A stretch of DNA of 64,000 nucleotides, taken from the NCBI RefSeq assembly GCF_003011965.1, contig NZ_PXWG01000001.1:1-64000 (forward strand), given 5' to 3'. Shown one piece after another: positions 9,245 to 18,153 of the stretch (its first letter is position 1; each line of letters begins with the position of its first letter). Both the position numbers and the translations under genes were made by a program. The stretch comes from Streptosporangium nondiastaticum. Lineage in GTDB: Bacteria > Actinomycetota > Actinomycetes > Streptomycetales > Streptomycetaceae. A model generated the notes under the pieces. That model did no database searches. It saw only the letters and a list, made by a program, of their open reading frames with translations, and had not been told where the DNA came from.

Positions 9245-9307
9245 CCGGCGCCTTCCCCGGCCGGACCGGCCTGCCTTTTGTCAATGCCGTATAGCAGAAT
9301 CGCGTCC

Positions 9308-9949
9308 ATGTCGTCCTCGGATACCTCTGTACGGTCCTCTTGGGCCCGCATCGACGCCTGGCTGCGTGCTCAGGCACCGGCAACGTTCGCCGTGCTGGCC
9401 GGCCCCGCCGACCTGGACGGCATCGAGGCGGCACAGACGGAGATGGGAGTGCGGTTTCCTTCCGACCTGCTGGACTCCCTTGCCTGCCACGACGGAGTCA
9501 CGAGCTCGAAGACGATCCTCCCGGTCCAGTCGCCGCTGTCGGTCAAGCGGATCGCCGAGTTCTGGAGCCTGAACGAGAGCATCGCGGGTTCGGACCGGGA
9601 CCTGCGCGAAGCGAACGAGGACGAGGGCGAGGACGAACCGTGGTGGCACCGGGACTGGATTCCGTGGGCGGCCAGTGACGGGGACGCTCAGGTCATCGAC
9701 GTGCGAGACGGTGCCCACTGGGGTCGGCTGGGGACGACCGCCCACGACGGAACCGGCTGCCTCCGCGATGGATGGCCGTCGTTGGCGGCGTATCTGTGTG
9801 AGGTCGCCGACGCGCTGGAATTCGGCGGTGATGTCTACGGGCTGGTTCCCTACCTGCTGCCCGGCGGGGAGCTGTGGTGGGACCTTCCCGGGGAAACACG
9901 GCTCAACGGAGCCAAACTGACCCCGGCACCCACCACGCACGTCCGCTGA
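9308..9949 (+). CDS. SMI1/KNR4-family protein
   Basis: A 213-aa protein with the SMI1/KNR4 pattern: an N-terminal helix (RIDAWLRAQAP), then AAQTEMGVRFPSDLLDSLACHDG, a middle strand region with WIPWAASDGDAQVIDV, and a late segment GWPSLAAYLCEVADALEFG. In bacteria this superfamily includes immunity proteins of contact-dependent toxin systems, but solitary cytoplasmic members are common in Streptomyces. No toxin gene is adjacent. The start at ATG 9308 is favoured over 9278 because the region before it reads poorly. Role unknown. Confidence 0.8.
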   Translation: MSSSDTSVRSSWARIDAWLRAQAPATFAVLAGPADLDGIEAAQTEMGVRFPSDLLDSLACHDGVTSSKTILPVQSPLSVKRIAEFWSLNESIAGSDRDLREANEDEGEDEPWWHRDWIPWAASDGDAQVIDVRDGAHWGRLGTTAHDGTGCLRDGWPSLAAYLCEVADALEFGGDVYGLVPYLLPGGELWWDLPGETRLNGAKLTPAPTTHVR

Positions 9950-10000
9950 ATGTCTCCCAAGGATGCCTTGATGCGCAAGGAATCGCGTTAGCGGTTGCCG

Positions 10001-10567
10001 CTAAAGGATCGTCAGGGTCGTCACTCCGGTGGTGCCGGTGAGACCGTCGCCAAGGCACTGCAAGGCGCTCGGCTGGGGCAGGGGGATGACCTGGAGCAGG
10101 CTGTGGCCCTGGAAGCGGCCGTCGGTGACCGTGCCGGTGACCGGGGTGACCACCTGGCCCACTACCGCTGTGCTGCTGCCACTGATGTCGGCAGTGCTGG
10201 AGTCACTGCTGTGCCGTGGGCCGGCGTCATCGGTGCTCCGATCGGTGTTCCAGGTGTAGGTCCGGCGGGACCGGAACCCTTCCAGAAGGTTGTTGCATCC
10301 CGTGACCAGCGTGATCTCCTCGTGGTACCCACCGCTCTTCACCGTGCCGTCACCACCGGCGCAGGAGGCGAAGCGCCCGTCGACCGTGATGTGGATGGGG
10401 CGGGCCCGGAGGATGATCCCCGGTTGGTAGCTGACGGATTCGGTGCCCTGGCACTGCAACAGGCCGGGATCCCGGGGGTCGGCGGATGCCGGAGCCGGGG
10501 CGGCCACGCCGAACAGTACGGTGGCCGCCAGGGCGACCGCCCGCAGCCGCTTCCCGCCGACCGCCAC
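10001..10567 (-). CDS. Secreted protein of unknown function
   Basis: An exported protein of about 188 aa. The GTG at 10567 follows GAGGAG with 7-base spacing and gives the signal peptide VAVGGKRLRAVALAATVLFG with cleavage near ASA-DP. An in-frame ATG at 10594 precedes that ribosome site and is less likely. The mature part has three or four Cys (LLQCQG, FASCAGG, VTGCNN, LQCLG), probably paired, and is otherwise Ser/Thr/Gly-rich and beta-like. No family was recognised. It is convergent with the SMI1/KNR4 gene, 51 bases away. Confidence 0.75.
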   Translation of the reverse strand: MAVGGKRLRAVALAATVLFGVAAPAPASADPRDPGLLQCQGTESVSYQPGIILRARPIHITVDGRFASCAGGDGTVKSGGYHEEITLVTGCNNLLEGFRSRRTYTWNTDRSTDDAGPRHSSDSSTADISGSSTAVVGQVVTPVTGTVTDGRFQGHSLLQVIPLPQPSALQCLGDGLTGTTGVTTLTIL

Positions 10568-10784
10568 CGCGGCTCTCCTCACACTGAGCACCATGGGGCA
10601 ATCGATGCCCCAGCCCTACAGCCCGCAGACAGGCGCGCCGGAGCGACGAGCGGTGCCCCGGTCCGCGGGCCCCGCGTGCGCCCCGGGCCGCACGCCTACC
10701 CGCGCCGGCCGTGCCAGGCGTAGTCTCGTGCCGCCCTTCGGCATCCCCAGGGCCCGCGCCGGAGGGAGCTGGAGAGAAGGAGAA

Positions 10785-11615
10785 ATGAACACGGTGGAGA
10801 GCGGCACACTGGCCGTGCCGGGCGCAAGGCTTTACTTCGAAGTACGCGGCACCGGACCGCTGCTGCTGCTCATTCCGGGCGGCGCCTCCGACGCCGAGGT
10901 CTTCCGGGATCTGGCCGACGAGCTCGCACCCTGCCACCGCGTCGTCACGTACGACCCACGCGGTATCTCTCGCAGCACCCTCAACGGGCCGCCGGCCGAA
11001 CCGTGGCTCGGCACCCAGGCCGACGACGCCGCCCGTCTGCTCGCTCACCTCACCCGGGCCGGCGAGGCAACGGCCGGCGAGGCAACGGTGCGGGTGTTCG
11101 GCAGTTGCGCAGGGGGCCTGATCGCCCTGGAGCTCTTGGTCCGTGATCCGCAGAGGGTCCGGCTGGTGGTCGTCCACGAGCCACCTGCCATGGGGCTGTT
11201 GCCGGACGCGGCACGGCACGCTGTGTTCTTCGAGGAGGTGTACGCGACGTTCCGCAGAGAAGGCGTCCCGGCAGCTCTGGACAGGCTCCGGGTCATCTTC
11301 AGCGGCAGACCCTCCCCACCGCTCCCCGAAGCAGCCGACAACAGTGTGTACTTCCTCTCCCACGTGCTGCTGCCGTCCACCCGCTGCGTGCCCGACGTCA
11401 CCGCCCTGGCGGTCGTGGCGGACCGGGTCGTCCCGGCCGGGGGCGAGGGATCGCGCACCCACGACGTGCACCGGCCGGTGACGGTCCTCGCGCAACAGCT
11501 CGGCCGGGAAGTGACGGAGTTCCCCGGCGGGCACGCAGGCTACGCCACGCAGCCCGCCCCCTTCGCCGCGCAGCTCGCGGCAGTCCTGGCCGGCGCGCAA
11601 CCTGCTCTCGGCTGA
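10785..11615 (+). CDS. Alpha/beta-fold hydrolase
   Basis: A 276-aa alpha/beta hydrolase. It shows LLLIPGGASDA (oxyanion loop), YDPRGISRS, and a nucleophile elbow written VFGSCAGG, in which the residue two after Ser is Ala rather than Gly, as in the FGSSGG subgroup. A late His lies in PGGHAGYA. The ATG at 10785 follows GAGAAGGAGAA. Its stop is 6 bases before the next gene, so the two are almost certainly one transcript; the partner is a glycosyltransferase-like protein, which may hint at a role in making or releasing a glycosylated metabolite. Confidence 0.88.
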   Translation: MNTVESGTLAVPGARLYFEVRGTGPLLLLIPGGASDAEVFRDLADELAPCHRVVTYDPRGISRSTLNGPPAEPWLGTQADDAARLLAHLTRAGEATAGEATVRVFGSCAGGLIALELLVRDPQRVRLVVVHEPPAMGLLPDAARHAVFFEEVYATFRREGVPAALDRLRVIFSGRPSPPLPEAADNSVYFLSHVLLPSTRCVPDVTALAVVADRVVPAGGEGSRTHDVHRPVTVLAQQLGREVTEFPGGHAGYATQPAPFAAQLAAVLAGAQPALG

Positions 11616-11621
11616 AGCGTC

Positions 11622-12887
11622 ATGCGCATCCTGATGGGCGCCCAGAACTGCGGCTTCGGCCCGGCCTCCGTACTCGTCGCCGTCTCCCGGCTGCTCCCAG
11701 GACACGAGCGGGTGTTCGTAGGAGACGGGATCGCGGCGGAGTTCGCCCGCCGCAACGCCACCGCCTTCGACGGCGTCCACGAACTCACCGATCCGTACGG
11801 AAACGGAGCCGCGCTCCTCGACCGGCTGCTGGAGAACAGCGACCAGGTCGTCTCCGTGATGGACGCCGACCTCGTCCTGCGCTCCGTTGCGGCGGCGCGG
11901 CCGGTGGTCCTGGTGGACTGTCTGTTCGGCTTCTGGCAGCACCACCGTCACTCCCCGGGGCGGATCCACGAGCTGTGCGCGACCCTTCCCCGTACCTCTT
12001 TCACGGCCGTACGCCACCACCTGGCCGGCCTCTCGCCGCACGAACGCATCCTCGCCGCCCACCTGCTGGCCGACCACAATGTGGTCCAGAACTTCCCCGG
12101 CGTTTCACGGCGCATGGCCGAGTTCACCGGCGCCGGTGCGGGCGGTGCGATGCATCTGTCCGGTCCGCTCGTCGACCTGGAGGGACTGCGGGAGGCGAGA
12201 GGAGACGAACCCTCCGTCGGCGGGCCGGACTACGACCTGCTGATCAACACCGGCGGTTTCAAGAACTTCCTCCTGGACTTCGAGGCGAACAACGACTACC
12301 TGCAGCTCATCGACCGCTGGATCCCGGACCTCCTCGCCGACTGGCCACGGTTCAGGCGCGTCCTGATCTGCGGCGGCGCGTACGCCGGACACCGCGGCGG
12401 CACCCACCGGATGTCCGGACGACGGATCGACCGCCGGTTCCTGCCCCAGCGCGCACTGCTGCCGCAGGTGGCGAGAACTCCGCACAGCCTCATCGCGCCG
12501 GGCCTGTCGGTGCTGAACGAAGCCACCCTCCTGGGGCGTCTGCCCTTGGGGCTCCACGAGCAGCACTACGCGCACACTTACACCATCCGGAACCTCGCGG
12601 ACACCCTCTTCGGGCGCCTGGCCGCCCGGTTCGCCGACGTCCTGCCCGGCCACGCGCTGCCCGAGGACGACTACGCCGGCACCGCGGCCCTGGTGAGCAT
12701 CGCAGGCCGGATCCTCAAGGACGACGACCTCTACGCGCGCTTCCGCAGCGCCTTGAACGAACGCCTCGAGCAGTACCTCTTCCTCACGCCGGAACAACGG
12801 CGCGGGGGAGTGGCGGAACTGCGCCGCCTCCTCGACGGCCCTCCCGCGTCCTCGGTGATCGCCTCGATCCTCACGGCGGCCGCATGA
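11622..12887 (+). CDS. Glycosyltransferase-like protein (GT-B type)
   Basis: A 421-aa protein. The start MRILMGAQNCGFGPASVLVA matches the Gly-rich first loop of GT-B enzymes, the middle has YDLLINTGGFKNFL and RVLICGGAYAG, and LIAPGLSVLNEATLLGRLP resembles the donor-site segment of UDP-glycosyltransferases. Weak resemblance to cytosylglucuronate-synthase-like proteins comes to mind, but this could not be tested. It lies 6 bases after a hydrolase gene, so it is translated from the same message. The acceptor and sugar are unknown. Confidence 0.6.
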   Translation: MRILMGAQNCGFGPASVLVAVSRLLPGHERVFVGDGIAAEFARRNATAFDGVHELTDPYGNGAALLDRLLENSDQVVSVMDADLVLRSVAAARPVVLVDCLFGFWQHHRHSPGRIHELCATLPRTSFTAVRHHLAGLSPHERILAAHLLADHNVVQNFPGVSRRMAEFTGAGAGGAMHLSGPLVDLEGLREARGDEPSVGGPDYDLLINTGGFKNFLLDFEANNDYLQLIDRWIPDLLADWPRFRRVLICGGAYAGHRGGTHRMSGRRIDRRFLPQRALLPQVARTPHSLIAPGLSVLNEATLLGRLPLGLHEQHYAHTYTIRNLADTLFGRLAARFADVLPGHALPEDDYAGTAALVSIAGRILKDDDLYARFRSALNERLEQYLFLTPEQRRGGVAELRRLLDGPPASSVIASILTAAA

Positions 12888-12981
12888 CCGGACGGCATCG
12901 GCGTCGGTGCCACCAGTGAGGTGAACACGCCCGTGGTTGCGGCTGCGAGAGCGAAGTCCGTCGTCGTTTCAGGCCGTCGGG

Positions 12982-13446
12982 TCAGGCCGTCGGGTCCCAG
13001 AGGCCGCCGGCTTCGCCGCGGGCGAGGTGTTCGGCGTAGACGCCGACCTTCCAGGTGATGACGGAACGGCACTCCTCCAGTGCCCGGATCTGCGCGTCGA
13101 CGCGCTGCCGGTGGGTGTCGAGGAGCTGCAGGCGTTCCGCCTCATTGCCCGGACCGCGCCGCACCAGCTCGGCGAACTGCTTGAGGTCGGCCAGGGGCAT
13201 GCCGGACTCACGCAGCTTGACGCAGATCTGAAGCCACTCGACGTCGAACGCGGTGTACCGCCTCCGGCCGCCGGACGTGCGCTGGACCGGTCCGGCCAGC
13301 AGGCCCTGGCGCTCGTAGAAGCGCAGGGCGTGCACGCTGAGTCCGGTCTGCTCGGCCACGTCGCCGATGCTCAGTGGCTCCGCAGAGGGCTTGGTGGTCG
13401 TCATGCCGGCGGTGGTCGAGGCCATACCGGCGGTGGTCGGGGTCAT
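12982..13446 (-). CDS. MerR-family transcriptional regulator
   Basis: A 154-aa MerR regulator. The helix-turn-helix LSIGDVAEQTGLSVHALRFY is followed by ERQGLLAGP and the wing GGRRRYTAFDVEWLQIC, then a dimer helix with ESGMPLADLKQFAELV. No metal-binding Cys cluster is seen, so it belongs with SoxR/TipA/Mta-type sensors of organic ligands. The N-terminus (MTPTTAGMASTTAGMTTT) is a short internal repeat carrying three in-frame Met codons (13446, 13425, 13404); any could be the start. It is divergent from an SDR gene and an operator lies between them. Confidence 0.9.
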   Translation of the reverse strand: MTPTTAGMASTTAGMTTTKPSAEPLSIGDVAEQTGLSVHALRFYERQGLLAGPVQRTSGGRRRYTAFDVEWLQICVKLRESGMPLADLKQFAELVRRGPGNEAERLQLLDTHRQRVDAQIRALEECRSVITWKVGVYAEHLARGEAGGLWDPTA

Positions 13447-13463
13447 GCCGCCCAGTCTAGGAC

Positions 13464-13494
13464 TTGATCTAGACCTCGCTCTAGATCGTAACGT
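13464..13494 (+). promoter_or_regulatory. MerR-type promoter/operator for the SDR gene
   Basis: A -35-like TTGATC (13464-13469) and a -10-like TAACGT (13489-13494) are separated by 19 bases, the overlong spacing typical of MerR-activated promoters. Inside lies a perfect dyad, GATCTAGA (13466-13473) and TCTAGATC (13480-13487), with a 6-base centre. The SDR ATG is only 8 bases past the -10, so the transcript is probably leaderless. The neighbouring MerR gene is divergent. Confidence 0.8.
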
Positions 13495-13501
13495 CGCCGG
13501 C

Positions 13502-14473
13502 ATGACCAGCACTGACCAGCAGCCGCTCGGCTCGCCCTTCTCCGCCGCCAGCACCGCCACCGACGTCATGGCCGGCCTCGACCTCTCCAGCACGAGCGCC
13601 GTCGTGACCGGGGGCTACTCCGGGCTCGGCCTGGAAACCACCCGGGCGCTGGCGGCCGCCGGGGCCCGGGTCGTCGTCCCGGCACGCCGGCCCGGCATCG
13701 CCCGTACTGCGCTCGCGGATGTGGAAGGCTGCGACATCATCCCCATGGATCTGGCGGACCCCGGAAGCGTGCGCGCCGCCGCCGTACGGATCAGCGACTC
13801 CCTCAGCAGGCTCGACCTGCTCATGGCCGTCGCCGGCGTCATGGCCACACCGGAGCGGCGTGTCGGACCCGGCTGGGAGAGCCAGCTCGCCGCCAATCAC
13901 TTCGGACACTTCACCCTCGCGTGCGAGCTCTACCCGCTCCTCGCCGCGGCCAACGGCGCGCGCGTCGTCGTCAACAGCTCCGCGGGACACACCCTGACCG
14001 GCATCCGCTGGCACGACCCCCACTTCCGCACCGGCTACGACAGGTGGCTGGCCTACGGCCAGGCCAAGACCGCCAACGCCCTCTTCGCCGTGCAGCTCGA
14101 CGCCCTCGGACGCGACGACGGCGTCCGGGCGTTCGCCCTCCACCCCGGCAAGATCATCACCGGCCTTCAGCGGGAGATGACGCTCCACGAACAGATGGAA
14201 CGCGGATGGGTGGACGCGCACGGCAACGTGATCGGCGCCGGCTTCAAGACGCCCTCCCAGGGCGCCGCCACCGGCCTGTGGGCAGCCACGTCCCCGCTCC
14301 TCCACGACCGGGGCGGCCTCTACCTCGAAGACTGCGACGTCGCGCCCGTCTCCGCCCCCGGCACTCCCATGGACGACGGCGGCGTCCGCGCCTACGCCAT
14401 CGACCCCGACGCGGCCGCACGGCTGTGGGAACTGTCCGTCACTGCGACCGGCGCCACCCCGATCCCCCGATAG
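13502..14473 (+). CDS. Short-chain dehydrogenase/reductase (SDR)
   Basis: A 323-aa SDR. The cofactor motif TGGYSGLGLE is at about residues 38-47, the basic residue in VVPARRPG favours NADP(H), the catalytic Ser is in VVNSSAGH, and the active-site YxxxK is YGQAK. The length and C-terminal part resemble WW-domain-oxidoreductase-like or retinol-dehydrogenase-like members. The ATG at 13502 lies directly at the predicted transcription start of a MerR-type promoter. The link suggests induction by a small toxic or electrophilic compound; the substrate is unknown. Confidence 0.92.
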   Translation: MTSTDQQPLGSPFSAASTATDVMAGLDLSSTSAVVTGGYSGLGLETTRALAAAGARVVVPARRPGIARTALADVEGCDIIPMDLADPGSVRAAAVRISDSLSRLDLLMAVAGVMATPERRVGPGWESQLAANHFGHFTLACELYPLLAAANGARVVVNSSAGHTLTGIRWHDPHFRTGYDRWLAYGQAKTANALFAVQLDALGRDDGVRAFALHPGKIITGLQREMTLHEQMERGWVDAHGNVIGAGFKTPSQGAATGLWAATSPLLHDRGGLYLEDCDVAPVSAPGTPMDDGGVRAYAIDPDAAARLWELSVTATGATPIPR

Positions 14474-14564
14474 CCCCGCACCGGGCACGGGCTGAGCCAC
14501 ATGCATTGCGTGGTGGTCGTTTTCTGACCCGGGGGGGCGATGCTGCGGGCGCGCTCAAGGGTGG

Positions 14565-14948
14565 TCAGCCGAAAACGAGCTCGACGTCCTTGTCCAGGCA
14601 GAACCTCATGACGGTGGCCAACTGGCGGAGGTCATCGATGCGCCGTTGGAGAACCGGGTCGCTGCCATCGTGTTGCTGTTGGCCGAGGACCGCTTCCAAA
14701 CGGGGCAGCATGGCCGCGCACTCAGCGGGCGTGAGGTCCGGGCCGTCGTCGTCCGGATGGTGGAGCAGCGGTTCCAGGGTGGTGGAGACGCTGCTCCACG
14801 AGCGGTCTCCGCCAAAGCCGTGCATGTCAGAGAGGGTGAATCCCTCGGCCTGGGCCAGCCACTCCCTGAATATGTTGAAGCCGCTGTAGGACCACGAAAT
14901 GTCCGGGCTGGTCACGTCATCGTCTCCGGGGAACAGTACGAGCCCCAT
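14565..14948 (-). CDS. Conserved-type hypothetical protein
   Basis: A 127-aa acidic protein starting at ATG 14948 behind AAGGAGACAAG. It begins MGLVLFPGDDD, has the aromatic segment ISWSYSGFNIFREWLAQ, then DLTPAECAAMLPRLEAVL and a helical end DDLRQLATVMRFCLDKDVEL. No signal peptide or membrane segment is present. The final helices resemble small immunity-like proteins of actinomycetes, but no family was recognised. It is flanked by an SDR (convergent) and a GNAT (divergent). Confidence 0.75.
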   Translation of the reverse strand: MGLVLFPGDDDVTSPDISWSYSGFNIFREWLAQAEGFTLSDMHGFGGDRSWSSVSTTLEPLLHHPDDDGPDLTPAECAAMLPRLEAVLGQQQHDGSDPVLQRRIDDLRQLATVMRFCLDKDVELVFG

Positions 14949-15074
14949 CTTGTCTCCTTGTTCACCCCAGCGCTCAGGATTGGTCGCGGGGCTCGTTGTT
15001 TTGGTTGCACCTGGGCCTGGAAGGCTCCCCGGGGGCTGAAGTCCGCCCGTGAGAGGCCGGTTAGAGTCTGCGCC

Positions 15075-15551
15075 ATGTCTGCTGTCACCGAGCCCCTGCC
15101 CGCTCATACCTTGCGTCCCGCGACCCGTGCCGACCTGCCTACCGTACTGGCCCTGCTCGCCGACGAGGACCAGGTGGTCGACCCGGCCACCGTCGTGGTG
15201 ACGGAGGCGTATGAGCGCGCCTTCGCGGCGATCGACACGGACCCGCGCAACGAGATGCTGGTCCTGGTGGAGGACGGCGGCATCGTGGTGGGGTGCCTGC
15301 AGGTGACGTACATCCCTGGACTTGGCAAGGGTGGCGCCGAGCGCGCCCTCATCGAGGCGGTGCGGATCCGTGCAGACCGGCGTGGGGATGGGCTCGGCCG
15401 GACCTTGATGGCGCACGCGGTCACGAGGGCACGCTCGCGTGGCTGCGCGCTGGTCCAGCTGACCAGCAACAAGCAGCGTGAGGACGCGCACCGCTTCTAC
15501 GCGGCACTGGGCTTCGCACGCAGCCATGAAGGGTTCAAGCTCGCGCTGTAA
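15075..15551 (+). CDS. GNAT-family N-acetyltransferase
   Basis: A 158-aa GNAT domain. It opens with HTLRPATRADLPTVLALLAD, has the acetyl-CoA pyrophosphate loop RRGDGLGRTLM (the R/QxxGxG/A motif) after a strand EAVRIRAD, and ends with DAHRFYAALGFARSHEGFKL, which holds the usual FYxxxGF motif. All hallmarks are intact. Such solitary proteins acetylate small molecules or protein N-termini. No operon partner is visible: the next genes run on the other strand. Confidence 0.92.
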   Translation: MSAVTEPLPAHTLRPATRADLPTVLALLADEDQVVDPATVVVTEAYERAFAAIDTDPRNEMLVLVEDGGIVVGCLQVTYIPGLGKGGAERALIEAVRIRADRRGDGLGRTLMAHAVTRARSRGCALVQLTSNKQREDAHRFYAALGFARSHEGFKLAL

Positions 15552-15599
15552 GAGCGTTCGCCTGCCCTCATGCGGACCGGAGACTGCGGAGCCCGATTC

Positions 15600-15915
15600 C
15601 TCTCCTCTCTTTGCAGAGTTCGGCGTCGTGGCTGACGGGCCGACCGCCCTATCCGGCGCCGAGACCTGCAAGCCCCGCTCCCGGCAGAGCCCCGCTCTCT
15701 GCCCGGAAGCCGGGCGCGTGGGCGGGAAGGCGGCCGGTCCCGGAGCCGATGTCGAGGATGCGCTGCCCGGTGACGTCGCCCAGCAACTCGTCCCCGGGGC
15801 CCGAGCCCCAGAAACCCCGATCCAGGCGACCGGGCTCCGGGACTACGGTGCCGCGGTCCAGATGGTGGCGACCGTAGAGCGTCCACGCCTGGCCGTTCAC
15901 CGCGATGTCGTCCAT
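15600..15915 (-). pseudogene. Decayed class I SAM-dependent methyltransferase
   Basis: The first 60 or so codons are good coding sequence: MDDIAVNGQAWTLYGRHHLD, then EPGRLDRGFWGSGPGDELLG and the SAM-binding motif ILDIGSGTGRLPAH. The usual next parts (acidic strand, motif II) are missing; the frame continues as Gly/Ala filler and stops at 15649, and neighbouring frames give only fragments. The start has GGGAGACTCC. It begins 41 bases after the ABC exporter stop on the same strand, so it was the third gene of a peptide-ORF/exporter/methyltransferase operon. Exact right edge of the remnant is uncertain. Confidence 0.65.
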
Positions 15916-15955
15916 GGAGTCTCCCTTTCCGAGGGCCGGGTGTTCAGGGGGCTGC

Positions 15956-18019
15956 TCACCGGGCGTCGCTCCTCTCAGCCGCATCGGCTGTCCGCTGTCC
16001 GGGCAAGGCGGCGTCCTGGTACTGGACGCGCTGCATCTCGTACAGCTCGCGGAAGACGCCCGCGGCCGACTTGTGCAGGAGCTCTTCGAACGTGCCCGAC
16101 TCCCGCAGTTCGCCTTCTTCGAGGACGTGGATGAGGTCGGCGTGGCGGACGGAGGCGAGGCGGTGGGTGATCAGCACGACGGTCCGGCCGCTGTCGGCGA
16201 GCTTGCGGATCCGGTCGAAGACTTCCAGTTCCGCTTTCGCGTCGAGTGCGGAGGTCGGCTCGTCGACGATGAGGATGCCGGCATCGCGGTAGCGGGCCCG
16301 GGCGATGCCGAGACGTTGCCACTGGCCGCCGGAGAGCTGGTGCCCGCCCTTGTAGCCCTTGGACAGGAGGGTGTCCCATCCGCGGGGCAGCTCGGCGATC
16401 AGCTTCCCGGCTCCCGCGTACGTCGCGGCGGCATCCAGGGCCTGTTGGTCGAGGGGGCGGTCCGTGCGTCCGATGGCGACGTTCATGCGGCAGGTGAAGG
16501 GCCAGCGGTGGAAGTCCTGGCCGACCATGCCGATCCGTGACCACAGCTGTGAGCGGTCCAGGTCGCGGGCGTCGGTGCCGTCCCACAGGATGCGGCCTTC
16601 GTCCGGCTGGTACAGGCCGGCGAGCAGTTTGGAGACGGTGGTCTTGCCCGAGCCGTTCTCGCCGACCAGCGCCACGATCTTCCCTACGGGGATGTCGAGG
16701 GTGACGTCCTTGAGCGCGGGTCGCTTCTCCTTGGCGGCGAGGCCTTCCGGTTCGTCTGTGTCGTCCGTGTCGCCTGCGTCGTCGGGGTAGTGGAAGGTGA
16801 CGTCCTCGAAGCGGATGAGGGACAGTTCGTCGGGGAGGGGCAGGCCGCCGGCCGGGATCTCGTGTCGTGCCGCTTCCTGGAGGAGGCGTTCGAGGTCTTG
16901 GACGTAGCAGGCCTCCTCGTACAGGTTGTTGACCTGGAGGACGAGGGTCGTCAGGCTCTGTCCGCCGCTGCGGATGGCCAGTACGGCCGTGCCCGCGATG
17001 GACAGGGACATCACTCCGGTGGCCAGGAGGGCGCCGAGGGAGGCGTAGGCGAGGGCCGCTGCGACGCCGGTCAGGGCGGAGGCGGTCAGGCGTACCCGGG
17101 CCCGGCCGGCCGCGAGGCGGGACTGCTCGGCCTCGGACGTCTCCGACATCCCCCGGAAGTGGTGCAGCACGAAGGGTCCCACGCCGTGGACACGGACTTC
17201 GGGAGCCGGCCCGGTCTGCATCAGCGACTGGACCAGGAGCCGCCCCGCCCGTGAGTGCTGCATCCAGCGCAGGTAACTCGCGTATCGTGCCCGGGCGTTG
17301 CGGAGCGAAGCCCAGGAGCGGGGCAGGGTCATCAGGACGAGGAGGGGCAGCAGCACCGGGTGCAGGACGGTGAGGACGCCGGCGGCCGCCACGAACGACA
17401 CGAGGGAGCCGATGACTCCGGTGCAGATGTTGACCATGCGCCTGGCTGCCCCGGCCCCGTACTGGGCACTGTCCATGAGGCGGTTGAAGTCGGCATCCTC
17501 GATCGCCGCCAGCTCGACCCGGGCCACGTGCGCGAGGTACGTCTCGGTGGCCACGCGCTCGACCTTCGGCTCCAGCCGGCCGGTTCCGGAGGTGGAGGCG
17601 GCGTTCGCCAGGGCGCCGATGACGCCGGTGGCCGCGACACCGATCATGGCGGGGATCGCGGCCTGCACGCGGTGCCCGATCGAACCCGTGGCGAGGACGG
17701 TGGCCAGGACGCTGTTGACGGCGACCAGGCTGATGGCCTGGCTGATGCCGCGGACCAGTTCCCCGGCACCGACGGTCCACAGGGCGCGGCGGTCGGCGCT
17801 CCAGGCGAGGCGCACGGTGAACGCGACCAGGCGGGGCAACTGCAACGCCATCGCCCACAGGGACATCGCGAAGAATGCCTCGTTGTGATGGGCCCAGCGT
17901 GCGGTGTACAGCAGGGGGCCGCCGAAGAGGAGGTTCTCCGACTGCGAGCCCCGGGCTTCCTCCGCCTCGGGAACGGCCGCCTGCGGGGCGGTTCCGGCTT
18001 TGCCGTGTTCGGCCTTCAT
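15956..18019 (-). CDS. ABC exporter, fused membrane and ATPase domains
   Basis: A 687-aa half-transporter. Residues about 45-345 hold the membrane domain with several hydrophobic segments; residues about 405-660 are the ATPase with Walker A GENGSGKTT, signature LSGGQWQRLGIARA, Walker B ILIVDEPTSALD and H-loop ITHR. An acidic linker of Asp/Thr residues (DDAGDTDDTDEPEG) interrupts the start of the ATPase domain. Its ATG overlaps the stop of a 45-codon ORF (ATGA), and a decayed methyltransferase follows. Such exporters often move peptides or lipids; the context hints at a small peptide, but this is inference. Confidence 0.9.
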   Translation of the reverse strand: MKAEHGKAGTAPQAAVPEAEEARGSQSENLLFGGPLLYTARWAHHNEAFFAMSLWAMALQLPRLVAFTVRLAWSADRRALWTVGAGELVRGISQAISLVAVNSVLATVLATGSIGHRVQAAIPAMIGVAATGVIGALANAASTSGTGRLEPKVERVATETYLAHVARVELAAIEDADFNRLMDSAQYGAGAARRMVNICTGVIGSLVSFVAAAGVLTVLHPVLLPLLVLMTLPRSWASLRNARARYASYLRWMQHSRAGRLLVQSLMQTGPAPEVRVHGVGPFVLHHFRGMSETSEAEQSRLAAGRARVRLTASALTGVAAALAYASLGALLATGVMSLSIAGTAVLAIRSGGQSLTTLVLQVNNLYEEACYVQDLERLLQEAARHEIPAGGLPLPDELSLIRFEDVTFHYPDDAGDTDDTDEPEGLAAKEKRPALKDVTLDIPVGKIVALVGENGSGKTTVSKLLAGLYQPDEGRILWDGTDARDLDRSQLWSRIGMVGQDFHRWPFTCRMNVAIGRTDRPLDQQALDAAATYAGAGKLIAELPRGWDTLLSKGYKGGHQLSGGQWQRLGIARARYRDAGILIVDEPTSALDAKAELEVFDRIRKLADSGRTVVLITHRLASVRHADLIHVLEEGELRESGTFEELLHKSAAGVFRELYEMQRVQYQDAALPGQRTADAAERSDAR

Positions 18020-18153
18020 GCCCGGCCTCCCGTGGTGGTGGTCCGGCTCGCGGTGCCGGTGCGCGGGACGGCCCGGCGCAGGATCTGAGGGCGGGTTTCG
18101 AACGGCAAGGGCGCCTCCGTGGTGATCAAGCGACGTTCGTTGCGGTGATGCAC
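18016..18153 (-). CDS. Small 45-aa ORF translationally coupled to the ABC exporter
   Basis: A GTG start at 18153 follows a strong GAGGAG (18159-18164, 5-base spacing), and the TGA overlaps the exporter's ATG as ATGA. The product begins VHHRNERRLITTEAPLPFET and ends SRTTTTGGRA: it is basic, rich in Thr/Arg, has no Cys and no signal peptide. The start and coupling signals are better than those of many annotated genes. It could be a leader peptide for coupled translation, a small regulator, or a peptide precursor with a Thr-rich tail. Function unknown. Confidence 0.55.
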   Translation of the reverse strand: MHHRNERRLITTEAPLPFETRPQILRRAVPRTGTASRTTTTGGRA

